Below are positions 9,161 to 17,691 of a DNA stretch of 64,000 nucleotides, piece after piece. The notes below the pieces were generated by a model, which worked only from the letters and a program-made list of their open reading frames with translations, was not told the DNA's origin and did not search any database. The DNA lies in assembly GCA_963809695.1 (NCBI GenBank), contig CAWEKI010000008.1:248001-312000 (forward strand), given 5' to 3'. The position numbers and the translations under genes were made by a program. This DNA comes from JAGDMJ01 sp963809695 (GTDB taxonomy: Bacteria; Bacteroidota; Ignavibacteria; UBA10030; UBA6906). Position 1 is the first letter of the stretch; each line of letters starts with the position of its first letter.

Positions 9161-9189
9161 TTGCAAATCAGCGTTGGTTTGCGTAATGT
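9161..9189 (+). promoter_or_regulatory. Sigma-70-like promoter before the PfkB kinase
   Basis: TTGCAA (9161-9166), a 17-bp spacer, and TAATGT (9184-9189). The expected transcript starts near 9196, about 40 nt ahead of the GTG start at 9237, which has its own GGAG site. Confidence 0.45.
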
Positions 9190-9236
9190 TACATGTTTGG
9201 AACCTATCTGTTAACCTTCAACTTCCGGAGAGACTC

Positions 9237-10151
9237 GTGAGCGTTCTTGTCGTGGGGTCATTGGCCCTGGATTCCATCGAAACGCCGTTTGGATCGGTCC
9301 ACGATGCCATCGGGGGATCCGCGACGTACATCTCGGCGGCGGCGAGCTATTTCGTCAATCCGATACGCGTCGTAGGCGTTGTGGGCGGCGATTTTCCTCG
9401 GTCGGCTATCACGTTCCTTGAGGAGCGGAAGGTGGACCTCGAAGGGCTGCAGGTGATCAAGAATGGGAAAACCTTCCGGTGGTCAGGACGCTATCACTAC
9501 GACCTGAACGAGCGGGATACCCTGTCAACGGACCTGAATGTGTTCGAGAAATTCGATCCCGAAATTCCGGAAAAATACCGCAAGACAAGATGCGTCTGTC
9601 TGGGCAACATCGACCCGGTCCTTCAGCTGAAGGTGCTGGATCAGATGGACAACCCCCGGCTTGTTGTGTGCGACACGATGAATTATTGGATAGACAGAAA
9701 AAAAGCGGATCTTCAGAAGACCTTAAAGCGGATCAATATCCTGATCTTGAACGACTCCGAGGCCCGGCTGCTGTCGCAGGAGCCAAATCTCATCAAAGCC
9801 GGGCGCGTGATCCGCTCCATGGGGCCTCGCGTCGTGATCATCAAAAAAGGGGAGCATGGCGCATTGCTGCTCACGGATCAGATGACGTTTTCCGCTCCCG
9901 CCTATCCCATGGAGAATATTTTCGATCCCACCGGTGCCGGAGATTCTTTTGCCGGGGGATTTGTGGGGTGGCTTGCCCGCACGGACGACACCTCCGAGGA
10001 GAACCTGAAGCGCGCGGTAATCTACGGGAGCACGCTGGCCTCGTTCTGTGTCGAAAAATTCAGTGTTGACGGCCTGAAAGATCTCACCTACCTTCGGATT
10101 CAGGACCGCTTCCGGGAGTTCCGCGAACTGTCGCGGTTCGAGGATATCTAA
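9237..10151 (+). CDS. PfkB-family sugar/nucleoside kinase
   Basis: A 304-residue ribokinase-fold kinase that phosphorylates a sugar or nucleoside with ATP. The first strand LVVGSLALDSI and the C-terminal signature TGAGDSFAGGF, with catalytic Asp236, are intact. GTG at 9237 is preferred over a longer frame because GGAG precedes it by about 6 nt and it places the first beta-strand at the N-terminus as in homologues. It lies 4 bp before mtnA; since mtnA acts on 5-methylthioribose 1-phosphate, a role in nucleoside or methylthio-sugar salvage is possible but inferred from context only. Confidence 0.85.
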   Translation: MSVLVVGSLALDSIETPFGSVHDAIGGSATYISAAASYFVNPIRVVGVVGGDFPRSAITFLEERKVDLEGLQVIKNGKTFRWSGRYHYDLNERDTLSTDLNVFEKFDPEIPEKYRKTRCVCLGNIDPVLQLKVLDQMDNPRLVVCDTMNYWIDRKKADLQKTLKRINILILNDSEARLLSQEPNLIKAGRVIRSMGPRVVIIKKGEHGALLLTDQMTFSAPAYPMENIFDPTGAGDSFAGGFVGWLARTDDTSEENLKRAVIYGSTLASFCVEKFSVDGLKDLTYLRIQDRFREFRELSRFEDI

Positions 10152-10155
10152 AGAA

Positions 10156-11196
10156 ATGGCGACCATTGAATGGGTAGACGGGCAGGTCCGGTTCCTGGAT
10201 CAGACCAAGCTGCCGCTGAAGGAAACATATGTCGAGACCGCGGATGTTGCGCGGCTCGGGGAGGCGATTAAGAAACTTCAGATCCGGGGCGCTCCTGCTA
10301 TCGGTGTTGCGGCGGCCTTTGGTGTGGTGCTGGCTTCCCGCAATGCAGGTTCCCCCGGGGAGATGTGGGCCGTCTCCCGCCATGCGATCCGAACTCTTGC
10401 CGCGACACGTCCGACCGCAATGAATCTCTTCACGGCTCTCGACAGAATGTCCCGGATTCTGGAGGCGAGCGAGGCTCTCGGTACAGGGGAGGGGCTGCAA
10501 GCTCAATTGCTGGAAGAGGCGCTGGCGATACAACAGGAGGATGTGGCCGCGTGCCGCGGTATCGGCGAGCTCGGATCCGCCCTGATTCTGCCCGGGTCTT
10601 CGGTGCTCACGCACTGCAACGCCGGGGCTCTCGCAACCGCGGGGGAAGGGACGGCCCTGAGCGTGATCTTTGCGGCAGCCAGAAAACAGTGCATCGTGCG
10701 CGTCTACGTGGATGAAACCAGGCCGCTGCTCCAGGGCGCGCGCCTGACGACCTGGGAACTCATGAAGAACGGGATCGAAACCGTGCTGATCACGGACAGC
10801 ACGGCAGGCGTGGTGCTTCAACAACAACGTGTTCAGGCCGTCATCGTTGGAGCCGACCGGATCGCGGCCAATGGGGACACGGCAAACAAGATCGGGACAT
10901 ATTCCCTGGCGGTCCTTGCCGAACGCCATCACGTGCCTCTGTACGTCGCTGCTCCCGTATCGACTATCGACTTTGCGATCGCTACGGGTGCAGACATCAC
11001 GATTGAAGAGCGAGCGCCCGAGGAGGTCACCTACATCGCTGGCACCCGGATCGCCGCCGAAGGCGTCGGCGTCTATTCGCCCGCCTTCGATGTCACGCCG
11101 AACGAATTGATCGCCGCGATTGTTACAGAAAGGGGGATCCTGACCCCGCCGTTCAGCCAAATGATCGCACAGTTGCGTCTTCAACCCCGCGTCTGA
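10156..11196 (+). CDS. mtnA: S-methyl-5-thioribose-1-phosphate isomerase
   Basis: MtnA converts 5-methylthioribose 1-phosphate to the ribulose form in methionine salvage. The 346-residue protein has the RGAPAIGVAAA substrate loop, the catalytic Cys in THCNAGALAT (Cys154) and the catalytic Asp in GADRIAANGDTANKIGT (Asp234), with normal length. No other mtn genes are in the window, so the rest of the pathway lies elsewhere or the enzyme serves a related aldose-ketose isomerisation. Confidence 0.93.
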   Translation: MATIEWVDGQVRFLDQTKLPLKETYVETADVARLGEAIKKLQIRGAPAIGVAAAFGVVLASRNAGSPGEMWAVSRHAIRTLAATRPTAMNLFTALDRMSRILEASEALGTGEGLQAQLLEEALAIQQEDVAACRGIGELGSALILPGSSVLTHCNAGALATAGEGTALSVIFAAARKQCIVRVYVDETRPLLQGARLTTWELMKNGIETVLITDSTAGVVLQQQRVQAVIVGADRIAANGDTANKIGTYSLAVLAERHHVPLYVAAPVSTIDFAIATGADITIEERAPEEVTYIAGTRIAAEGVGVYSPAFDVTPNELIAAIVTERGILTPPFSQMIAQLRLQPRV

Positions 11197-11217
11197 AAGA
11201 ATCAGTGGCACTGCCTT

Positions 11218-11991
11218 ATGATTGTTACGACCGAAGCGGTTGTACTGAAATCAATGAAGTACAGGGAGACCAGCCGGATCGTAACGCTCTATTCGCGCCA
11301 ATTCGGCAAATTCGCCCTGATCGCAAAAGGCGCCCGTGAACGCAAGAACAGGTTTGGTTCCGCCCTGAACCTGATGAGCCATGTGCAGGCCGTGGTGTAC
11401 AGGAAAGAGGACCGGGACCTCCAGCTTCTGTCGCAGTGTGACGTCATCGACTCATTCCGTCATATCTCCGAAGAAATGGAGCGGCTGGCCACGGGCATGG
11501 CTGTCGTCGAACTGATAGACGCAGTCACGCACGCCGAGGAAGAAAATCCGCCCTTGTTCGGGCTCTTGATTCAGACCCTGCATACCATCGACACAGCATC
11601 AAGGAACATGGTCAATGCGCTCTACGGGTTCGAAGTGCGGCTGCTCGATATCCTGGGATTCCGCCCGAACTTCTTTACATGCTTTCATTGTGGCACTCCC
11701 ATCGACGAGTTTTCCGTCGGCAGGTCGGGTGCCGAACTGAACGTAAGCTATGGCGGCATTCTTTGCTCACAGTGCTCCTCGCAGGGGATGGGGATCGAGA
11801 CTGTTTCGGCAGGATCCGTCAAGATGCTGCAACATCTTCAGGAAGCATCGGACCCGGCATCGATCACGCGGATCACCATGTCGACACAGATGAGAAACGA
11901 AGTCGCGGCAACGATGCGCCGCTGCTTGCAGAGCCATATTGAAGGTTTCCGCCCGTTGAAATCGGAGAAGTTGTTCTCCTTGTTGCAGTGA
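11218..11991 (+). CDS. recO: DNA repair protein RecO
   Basis: RecO anneals DNA and loads RecA on gapped DNA with RecR. The 257-residue protein begins with the OB-fold (TTEAVVLKSMKYRETSRIV) and has a zinc-binding pair of CxxC motifs at Cys155/158 and Cys183/186, as in many RecO proteins. Length is typical. It starts 21 bp after mtnA; the palindrome CAGTGGCACTG sits just ahead of the ATG with no obvious Shine-Dalgarno. Confidence 0.92.
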   Translation: MIVTTEAVVLKSMKYRETSRIVTLYSRQFGKFALIAKGARERKNRFGSALNLMSHVQAVVYRKEDRDLQLLSQCDVIDSFRHISEEMERLATGMAVVELIDAVTHAEEENPPLFGLLIQTLHTIDTASRNMVNALYGFEVRLLDILGFRPNFFTCFHCGTPIDEFSVGRSGAELNVSYGGILCSQCSSQGMGIETVSAGSVKMLQHLQEASDPASITRITMSTQMRNEVAATMRRCLQSHIEGFRPLKSEKLFSLLQ

Positions 11992-12016
11992 CTCATTCCA
12001 CACGGAGGTTTGTGCC

Positions 12017-13552
12017 ATGCTCAAGAAGTCTGTCCTGACATCGCTGGTTCTCATCTCGGTCGGCATCGTCTTTGGGGCCTTGCTCGTGTCCAATCTCAGC
12101 AACGGCGTTGACCTGGGCTTCGCGCGGGGCGGAGACGTGAAACTCGGCGGACAGACGCCGATCACGAATCAGAACCAGACCGCCAAGGCCTTCAGCGACA
12201 ATTTCGTGGCTGTTTCGAAAGCGGTCACCCCATCGGTCGTCGCTATTACGGTGACGACTTCCGGGAAAGAGAAGGGCAGAAGCATGCCCAAAGATTTCTT
12301 CCACTTTTTTGGCCCGGATTTCAAACCGCCGGATGAAGAGCCTTCACAGGGGTATGGTTCAGGAGTGATCCTCACTCAGGACGGGTACATCGCGACGAAC
12401 AATCATGTGGTGGATGATGCAGACAAGAACGGCATCGAGGTGGTGATGCACGACAAGATCAGGTACAAGGCGCGATTGATCGGGACAGACCCGTCGACGG
12501 ACCTTGCGGTCGTGAAGATCGATGCCGCGGGCCTGCCGGCGGCTGCGCTCGGGAACTCCGACAATGTCCAGGTGGGGGAGTGGGTGCTTGCCATCGGCAA
12601 CCCGCTGGGGTTGACGTCCACGGTCACGGCAGGGATCATCAGCGCCGTGGGTCGGAGCATCAACATCATTCAGACCCAGGGGGGATACGGCATCGAGAAT
12701 TTCATCCAGACGGATGCCGCCATCAACCCGGGCAATAGCGGAGGCGCCCTGGTCAACATTAGCGGGGAGGTGATCGGCATCAACTCGGCCATCGCCACGA
12801 CGAATGCCCGCTACCAGGGGTATGGGTTCGCGGTTCCTGTCAATCTTCTGAAGAGCGTCGCGGCGGACCTGATCAAAGAAGGGAAGGTGCTGCGCGGATA
12901 TATCGGGGTCAATATCTCCATGGTGGACCAAACGATGGCGAACGCGCTTGGCCTCAAAGAAGCCACAGGCGTCCTCGTCAACAACCTGGTGAAGGGGGGG
13001 GCCGGTGAGGCCTCGGGCTTGCGTGAAGGGGACGTTATTTTGTCCGTGGATGGGAAGCAGGTCAATGCCCCGAACGAGCTGCAAACGCTCGTGGCAACAC
13101 ATCATCCGGGTGATGTCGTCGCGCTGGAGGTGTTCCGCGAAGGGAAGACCATGCAGAAAAAGGTGACATTGAAGGCGCGGGAAGAGGATACGGTCGCATC
13201 CCGGGATAAGGAAGATCAGCCGGAGGAAGAAGCCAGCACGCCGGATGTCCCCACGCCCCTCAAGTTCGATAACGTGGGGATCAGCGTACGGGCCCTGACG
13301 GCGGAGGAGAAGAAGCAGATGAGCGTGGAACGCGGCATCCTGGTGACCGAAGTGAAGCCGTACAGTGAGGCATTCAACCGATTCATTGCGACGAACGACG
13401 TGATCGTTGAGGCGGACCGCAAAGAGGTCAATTCTCCGTCCGACCTGAAGAAGCTCCTCGAAGCACACAAGCCGGGTGATTCCGTGTTGCTGCGGATCAA
13501 ACGGAGAGACAGCCAACAGATAGGTTTCGCTGCCATCCAGATACCGAAATAA
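12017..13552 (+). CDS. Do/DegP-family periplasmic serine protease (HtrA)
   Basis: A 511-residue envelope protease/chaperone for misfolded proteins. An N-terminal signal anchor (about 5-25) is followed by a trypsin-like domain with His130 (NNHVVDDA), Asp162 (DLAVVKID) and Ser241 (NPGNSGGAL), then two PDZ domains (about 290-385 and 415-505) joined by an acidic linker. ACGGAGGT precedes the ATG. All catalytic residues are present. It is followed by a non-coding gap with a hairpin, so it likely ends a transcript. Confidence 0.93.
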   Translation: MLKKSVLTSLVLISVGIVFGALLVSNLSNGVDLGFARGGDVKLGGQTPITNQNQTAKAFSDNFVAVSKAVTPSVVAITVTTSGKEKGRSMPKDFFHFFGPDFKPPDEEPSQGYGSGVILTQDGYIATNNHVVDDADKNGIEVVMHDKIRYKARLIGTDPSTDLAVVKIDAAGLPAAALGNSDNVQVGEWVLAIGNPLGLTSTVTAGIISAVGRSINIIQTQGGYGIENFIQTDAAINPGNSGGALVNISGEVIGINSAIATTNARYQGYGFAVPVNLLKSVAADLIKEGKVLRGYIGVNISMVDQTMANALGLKEATGVLVNNLVKGGAGEASGLREGDVILSVDGKQVNAPNELQTLVATHHPGDVVALEVFREGKTMQKKVTLKAREEDTVASRDKEDQPEEEASTPDVPTPLKFDNVGISVRALTAEEKKQMSVERGILVTEVKPYSEAFNRFIATNDVIVEADRKEVNSPSDLKKLLEAHKPGDSVLLRIKRRDSQQIGFAAIQIPK

Positions 13553-13560
13553 CGCAGAAC

Positions 13561-13602
13561 GGGGAATGAGGGAGGGCTTGCGAGCTCTCAGCTCCTGATT
13601 CC
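13561..13602 (+). terminator. Possible hairpin terminator after htrA
   Basis: GGGGAATGAGG at 13561-13571 pairs with CCTGATTCCCC at 13592-13602 (10 of 11 pairs). The sequence after the stem is pyrimidine-rich but has no run of T, so intrinsic termination is only possible. Confidence 0.35.
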
Positions 13603-13743
13603 CCATTTCCTTCTCAATTCCTCATTCTTTGCCCTGGTGGGCATCGCAGGAGGTCTGCGGCCCTGGTTCGTAATCCCACACCCAACGTGTTTTCCGTGGC
13701 AATGGATTTCCTCGGTGCCGTCCGTGTTCGTCTCATCCCTTCC

Positions 13744-13772
13744 TTGACAATCTGCCTCTTGAATGGTATATT
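13744..13772 (+). promoter_or_regulatory. Near-consensus sigma-70 promoter for the HNH gene
   Basis: TTGACA (13744-13749), exactly 17 bp, then TATATT (13767-13772). The predicted start near 13779 would give a leader of about 90 nt carrying the orphan AAGGAGGT at 13813-13820. Confidence 0.7.
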
Positions 13773-13868
13773 TTTAATGTAGAACGGCGATTTTTGAACC
13801 ATTTACGACAGCAAGGAGGTATAGACGACTTCAGCGCTCAGGGTCATCGAAACGGTCTCGATGGGAGA

Positions 13869-14372
13869 ATGAACGCGAAGGTTCTGATTCTAAATCAGAA
13901 CTATGAGCCCATGAGTGTGATCAACGTGAGGAAGGCCATCGTGCTGCTGTACCTGGGGAAAGCGGAGCTCGTGGAAGCTTACGACGGCAAGCAGGTGCAT
14001 AGTGTTTCGGTAGCAATGCCTTTCCCGAGTATTTTGCGCCTCTCGATGTATGTCAGGATTCCTTACAAGAAAATCATTCTCTCCCGCAAGAACATTCTCC
14101 GGCGTGATGGTCACCGGTGCCAGTTCTGCGGGCGGGGGGATATCCCGCTGACGGTGGATCACGTCATACCGGGATCGCGGGGAGGCGAGGACACATGGGA
14201 GAATCTGGTTTGCGCTTGCGTTATCTGCAACAACAGGAAAGGCGACCGCACACCGGAAGAGGCCCTGATGCCGTTGCGTCGCAAACCCATGCGCCCGAAC
14301 CATGTGACCTTCATCAGGCATTTCGTCGGCACGCTGAACGAGCGTTGGAAACCCTACCTGTTCCTCCACTGA
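13869..14372 (+). CDS. HNH endonuclease family protein
   Basis: A 167-residue protein of a family widespread in Bacteroidota, Cyanobacteria and Actinobacteria, whose members start MNAKVLxLNxNYEP as here. The HNH fold is visible: CQFCG (Cys84/87), the catalytic VDHVIP segment (Asp97, His98), and CVICNNRKGDR supplying the second zinc cysteine pair and an Asn. It probably cuts DNA, but the physiological role of this family is not established. ATG 13869 fits homologues; an in-frame TTG at 13794 would add 25 non-conserved residues. Confidence 0.85.
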   Translation: MNAKVLILNQNYEPMSVINVRKAIVLLYLGKAELVEAYDGKQVHSVSVAMPFPSILRLSMYVRIPYKKIILSRKNILRRDGHRCQFCGRGDIPLTVDHVIPGSRGGEDTWENLVCACVICNNRKGDRTPEEALMPLRRKPMRPNHVTFIRHFVGTLNERWKPYLFLH

Positions 14373-14412
14373 CCTCTTTTTTCTCCTGCTTGCTCTACGT
14401 GAAAGGTAGCCT

Positions 14413-15396
14413 TTGAAGGATAAGACGATTCTCAGCGGCATGCGGCCGACGGGAAAGCTGCATTTGGGTCACCTGGTCGGTGCCCTGGAAAACTGGGTCG
14501 CCCTTCAGGGGGAATTCCACAATTATCACCTGATCGCAGACTATCATGCGTTGACGACGAACCTGGATTCGTCCGGCATCTTTCAGAATTCAATGGACAT
14601 GGTCATCGACTGGCTGGCCGCGGGCATTGATCCGAACGAAAGCCCGATCTTCCGCCAGTCGCAGATCAAAGAACACACGGAGCTTCATCTGATCTTCTCG
14701 ATGCTCATCACCGCGGCCCGGTTGGAACGCAACCCTGCGGTGAAAGAGCAGGTACGGGATCTCCATATCGAGAATGTCAGCTACGGGCATCTCGGATACC
14801 CGGTCCTTCAGGCGGCGGATATTCTCCTGTACAAAGGGGACCTCGTCCCGGTTGGGGAAGACCAGGTGCCGCATGTGGAGATCTCCCGTGAGATTGCGCG
14901 CCGGTTCAATGCACAGTATGGCACCGTTTTTCCGGAGCCGAAACCGAAGCTGACGAAGTTTGCACGCCTTCCCGGCCTTGACGGGATGGACAAGAAGATG
15001 AGCAAGTCGGCGGGGAACACGATCCTGCTCTCGGATCCCCCGGAGAGCATCCGGGCGAAAATGCGGACGGCGGTGACCGATCCGCTGAAGGTCCGGAAGA
15101 ACGACCCCGGCAGGCCCGATATCTGCCTGGTCTATGTGTATCATCAAAAGTTCAATCCTGCCGGGGTTGCCGACGTCCGAGCCGGCTGCATGAGCGGAGC
15201 CCTGGGCTGTGTGGAATGCAAGGCGCGCATTGCCGGAGCGATTGCGGAACAGCTGGGACCTTTTCGGGAAAAGCGCGCACATTTTGAGTCACATCCCGGA
15301 GAGGTGCGGCAAATCCTGGAGGACGGGGAACGCAAGGCGCGTACCCGGGCGGAAGCAACGATGGCCGAAGTCAGGAAGGTGATGAATCTTGGGTAG
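14413..15396 (+). CDS. trpS: Tryptophanyl-tRNA synthetase
   Basis: Class Ic synthetase charging tRNA-Trp. The 327-residue protein begins LSGMRPTGKLHLGHLVGAL with the HIGH-type motif HLGH, and has KMSKS as KKMSKSAGN (about 194-202). Length is normal. The frame starts at TTG 14413 after GAAAGG, since no closer ATG would keep the first conserved strand. It is 3 bp from scpA, so translation and chromosome-organisation genes share a transcript. Confidence 0.94.
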   Translation: MKDKTILSGMRPTGKLHLGHLVGALENWVALQGEFHNYHLIADYHALTTNLDSSGIFQNSMDMVIDWLAAGIDPNESPIFRQSQIKEHTELHLIFSMLITAARLERNPAVKEQVRDLHIENVSYGHLGYPVLQAADILLYKGDLVPVGEDQVPHVEISREIARRFNAQYGTVFPEPKPKLTKFARLPGLDGMDKKMSKSAGNTILLSDPPESIRAKMRTAVTDPLKVRKNDPGRPDICLVYVYHQKFNPAGVADVRAGCMSGALGCVECKARIAGAIAEQLGPFREKRAHFESHPGEVRQILEDGERKARTRAEATMAEVRKVMNLG

Positions 15397-15399
15397 ACC

Positions 15400-16146
15400 A
15401 TGTACAGAGTAAAACTCACGGACTTCGAAGGGCCGCTCGACCTCCTGCTGTTCTTCATCAAGCGGGATGAGCTGGACATCACAAATATTCCCATTGCGCA
15501 GATCACGCAGGAGTATCTGGATTCCCTCCAGCTCATGGCCTCGCTCGACCTCGAAGTGGCCGGGGATTTCATTGTCATGGCCGCGACGCTGATGCAGATC
15601 AAGGTGCGGATGCTGCTGCCGCGTGATGAGAATGCCGAGACGGAAGAAGACCCGCGTGCCGAGTTGGTGAGGCGGCTCATCGAGTACAAGCGCTTCAAAG
15701 AAATGTCGCAATCCATGTCCACGATGGAGGAACAACAACGCAAGGTCTATTACAGGAAGTTCTTCCACGCCGATACCCGCATCCAGCCGGATGACGACGT
15801 GGACAACGAAACGCTGAAGGACATCTCCCTGTTCAACCTCATTGCTGCCTACAAGACCGCGATGGACCACATGCCGAAAAAAGTGGTCCACGAGGTCACC
15901 CTGCTGCCTGTCACGATCGACGAACAGATCAGCTTCGTCATGGACTATCTGCGTGTCCACGGGACTGGCACGCTGCTGAACGTCGTGGGGCACATGACCG
16001 AGAAGGTGCGCATCGTGGTGACGATCATTGCGATCCTCGAGCTCACGAAGAACAAAGTCATCACGCTGAGCCCTCTCGACGGCGGAAACGATATCATGAT
16101 CCGCCCTGCGCCGCATATGCACACGTTGAAGGTGGCGACCGCATGA
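15400..16146 (+). CDS. scpA: Segregation and condensation protein A (kleisin)
   Basis: ScpA is the kleisin that bridges SMC heads and works with ScpB in chromosome condensation. The 248-residue protein opens with the family signature FEGPLDLLLFFIKRDELDI and ends with a winged-helix region (FVMDYLRVHGTGTL onward). Length is typical. It overlaps scpB by 4 bp (ATGA). No smc gene is in the window. Confidence 0.93.
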   Translation: MYRVKLTDFEGPLDLLLFFIKRDELDITNIPIAQITQEYLDSLQLMASLDLEVAGDFIVMAATLMQIKVRMLLPRDENAETEEDPRAELVRRLIEYKRFKEMSQSMSTMEEQQRKVYYRKFFHADTRIQPDDDVDNETLKDISLFNLIAAYKTAMDHMPKKVVHEVTLLPVTIDEQISFVMDYLRVHGTGTLLNVVGHMTEKVRIVVTIIAILELTKNKVITLSPLDGGNDIMIRPAPHMHTLKVATA

Positions 16147-16901
16147 CTGCACAGCAGGCCCCGCCATTTTCCGGAGTGGCGGACGAGAAAGAAATCATCG
16201 AAGCCTTGTTCTTTGCGACCGACGAGCCGCTCACGCTGAAGCAGGTCATCGACATCTTCGGCGATGCCGAGGAATCGGACAGGAACAGGAGGGTTACCCC
16301 GGAGCTGATCCTCTCGATCATTGAAGATCTGAACAAGGAGTACAGCGAGAGCGGCCGTACCTTCAGGATCGTCAAGATCGCGGGCGGATATCAGTTTGCG
16401 ACGCAACCGCAATTCGGCATCTGGCTCGGCAGAATGGTGCGGGAGAGATCCAAGCGCAAGCTCTCCGTTTCCGCCCTCGAATCGCTGGCGGTCATTGCCT
16501 ACAAGCAGCCAGTGACGAAGCCGGAGATCGAGGCGATCCGCGGGGTCAATGCCGACTACGTCCTGCATTCCCTTCTGGAACGCAATCTTGTTGCGATCGT
16601 TGGAAGGGCGGCCACTCCCGGGAGGCCCCTGCTGTATGGCACAACGAAAGAATTCCTGAAACACTTCGGCATCAACGATCTGTCGGAGCTGCCGAAGCCG
16701 AGAGAGATCAATGAGCTGATGGCCGAGGCGGAGTTCGAGGTCGAGAAACGCATGCTGAAGGAGCTGGAAGAGAAACGGGGGGAGGAGGAGGAAGGGACTG
16801 ACGACCGTGTTGTGGGGCGAATCGAGGCCGGCGGGGTGAAGGGTGAAGCGGAGAATGATCTGCCGGGAGTGGATGAATTGACGAAGGATACCGACGTATG
16901 A
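16143..16901 (+). CDS. scpB: Segregation and condensation protein B
   Basis: ScpB dimers stabilise the SMC-ScpA complex through two winged-helix domains, seen here at about 15-90 and 95-175 with the conserved SALESLAVIAYKQPVTKPEIE. After about residue 195 the protein carries a charged, glutamate-rich and probably disordered tail of about 55 residues, common but variable in this family. It overlaps scpA and the next gene by 4 bp each. Confidence 0.92.
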   Translation: MTAQQAPPFSGVADEKEIIEALFFATDEPLTLKQVIDIFGDAEESDRNRRVTPELILSIIEDLNKEYSESGRTFRIVKIAGGYQFATQPQFGIWLGRMVRERSKRKLSVSALESLAVIAYKQPVTKPEIEAIRGVNADYVLHSLLERNLVAIVGRAATPGRPLLYGTTKEFLKHFGINDLSELPKPREINELMAEAEFEVEKRMLKELEEKRGEEEEGTDDRVVGRIEAGGVKGEAENDLPGVDELTKDTDV

Positions 16902-17659
16902 AGCGGCCGGTGAAAATAGAGCCCGAGGGGGTTGTCAGGATCAACCGCTATCTCAGCATGTGTGGCGTCGCATCGCGGCGGAAGGCCGAAGATCTCGTGT
17001 TGGAGGGAAAGGTGGAGGTCAATCATCACGTTGTGACCGACCTGGCAACAAAGGTTCGCCCCGGCATCGACAAAGTGTTCGTTGAGGGGAAGCAAGCGGT
17101 CCGGGTACGCGATTTCCTCTATCTGGCGATGAACAAGCCCAAGGATACGATTACCACCTTGAGCGACGAGCGAGGACGCACCACGGTGATCAGCCTCCTT
17201 AAGTCCAGGCAGCGCGTCTTTCCGATCGGCAGGCTTGACAGGAACACCACCGGGGTCCTGCTGTTCACGGACGACGGCGAGTTTGCCAACAGGTTGATGC
17301 ATCCGAAATTTGAAGTGCCCAAGTCTTACCAGGTGACCCTGGACAAGGCCCTGGCGCCCGAACACCGCGACCAGCTGCGCAAGGGCGTGCGGCTGGAGGA
17401 TGGTCTCACGGCTCCAGCTGAGGTGTACGTCCTCCCGCATGCCAGAGGAAAAGAGATCGGGATCATTATTCATGAGGGACGAAATCGGGAGGTGCGCCGG
17501 ATGTTCGAGCACTTTGGCTACACGGTGATCAAGCTTGACCGCGCGGCGTATGGGCCGGTCACGAAAGAAGGGCTTGCCCGCGGCGCAACCCGCAGCCTGA
17601 CCCGCTCGGAGATCCGTGCGCTGCGTGCTCTGGCAGGCATCGACGAACCCACAGGTTGA
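16898..17659 (+). CDS. RluB/RsuA-family 23S rRNA pseudouridine synthase (second of two)
   Basis: S4 domain (RINRYLSMCGVASRRKAEDL) plus catalytic domain with GRLDRNTTGVLL, catalytic Asp114, and GRNREVRRMFEHFGY. The position directly after scpB is the usual one for RluB-type enzymes in many bacteria, which favours RluB (23S U2605) over RsuA; this is inference from context. The protein has 253 residues and overlaps scpB by 4 bp. Confidence 0.9.
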   Translation: MKRPVKIEPEGVVRINRYLSMCGVASRRKAEDLVLEGKVEVNHHVVTDLATKVRPGIDKVFVEGKQAVRVRDFLYLAMNKPKDTITTLSDERGRTTVISLLKSRQRVFPIGRLDRNTTGVLLFTDDGEFANRLMHPKFEVPKSYQVTLDKALAPEHRDQLRKGVRLEDGLTAPAEVYVLPHARGKEIGIIIHEGRNREVRRMFEHFGYTVIKLDRAAYGPVTKEGLARGATRSLTRSEIRALRALAGIDEPTG

Positions 17660-17691
17660 CCCGGGTGAACTCATACCGATGAGGAACTCCC

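Larger units (their letters stand above)
13553..13868 (+). other. Intergenic region between HtrA and HNH genes
   Basis: This 316-bp gap holds no convincing gene. It contains an imperfect hairpin just after htrA (13561-13602), a near-consensus promoter (13744-13772) and an isolated, very strong Shine-Dalgarno-like AAGGAGGT (13813-13820) with no usable start codon after it. Confidence 0.6.
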
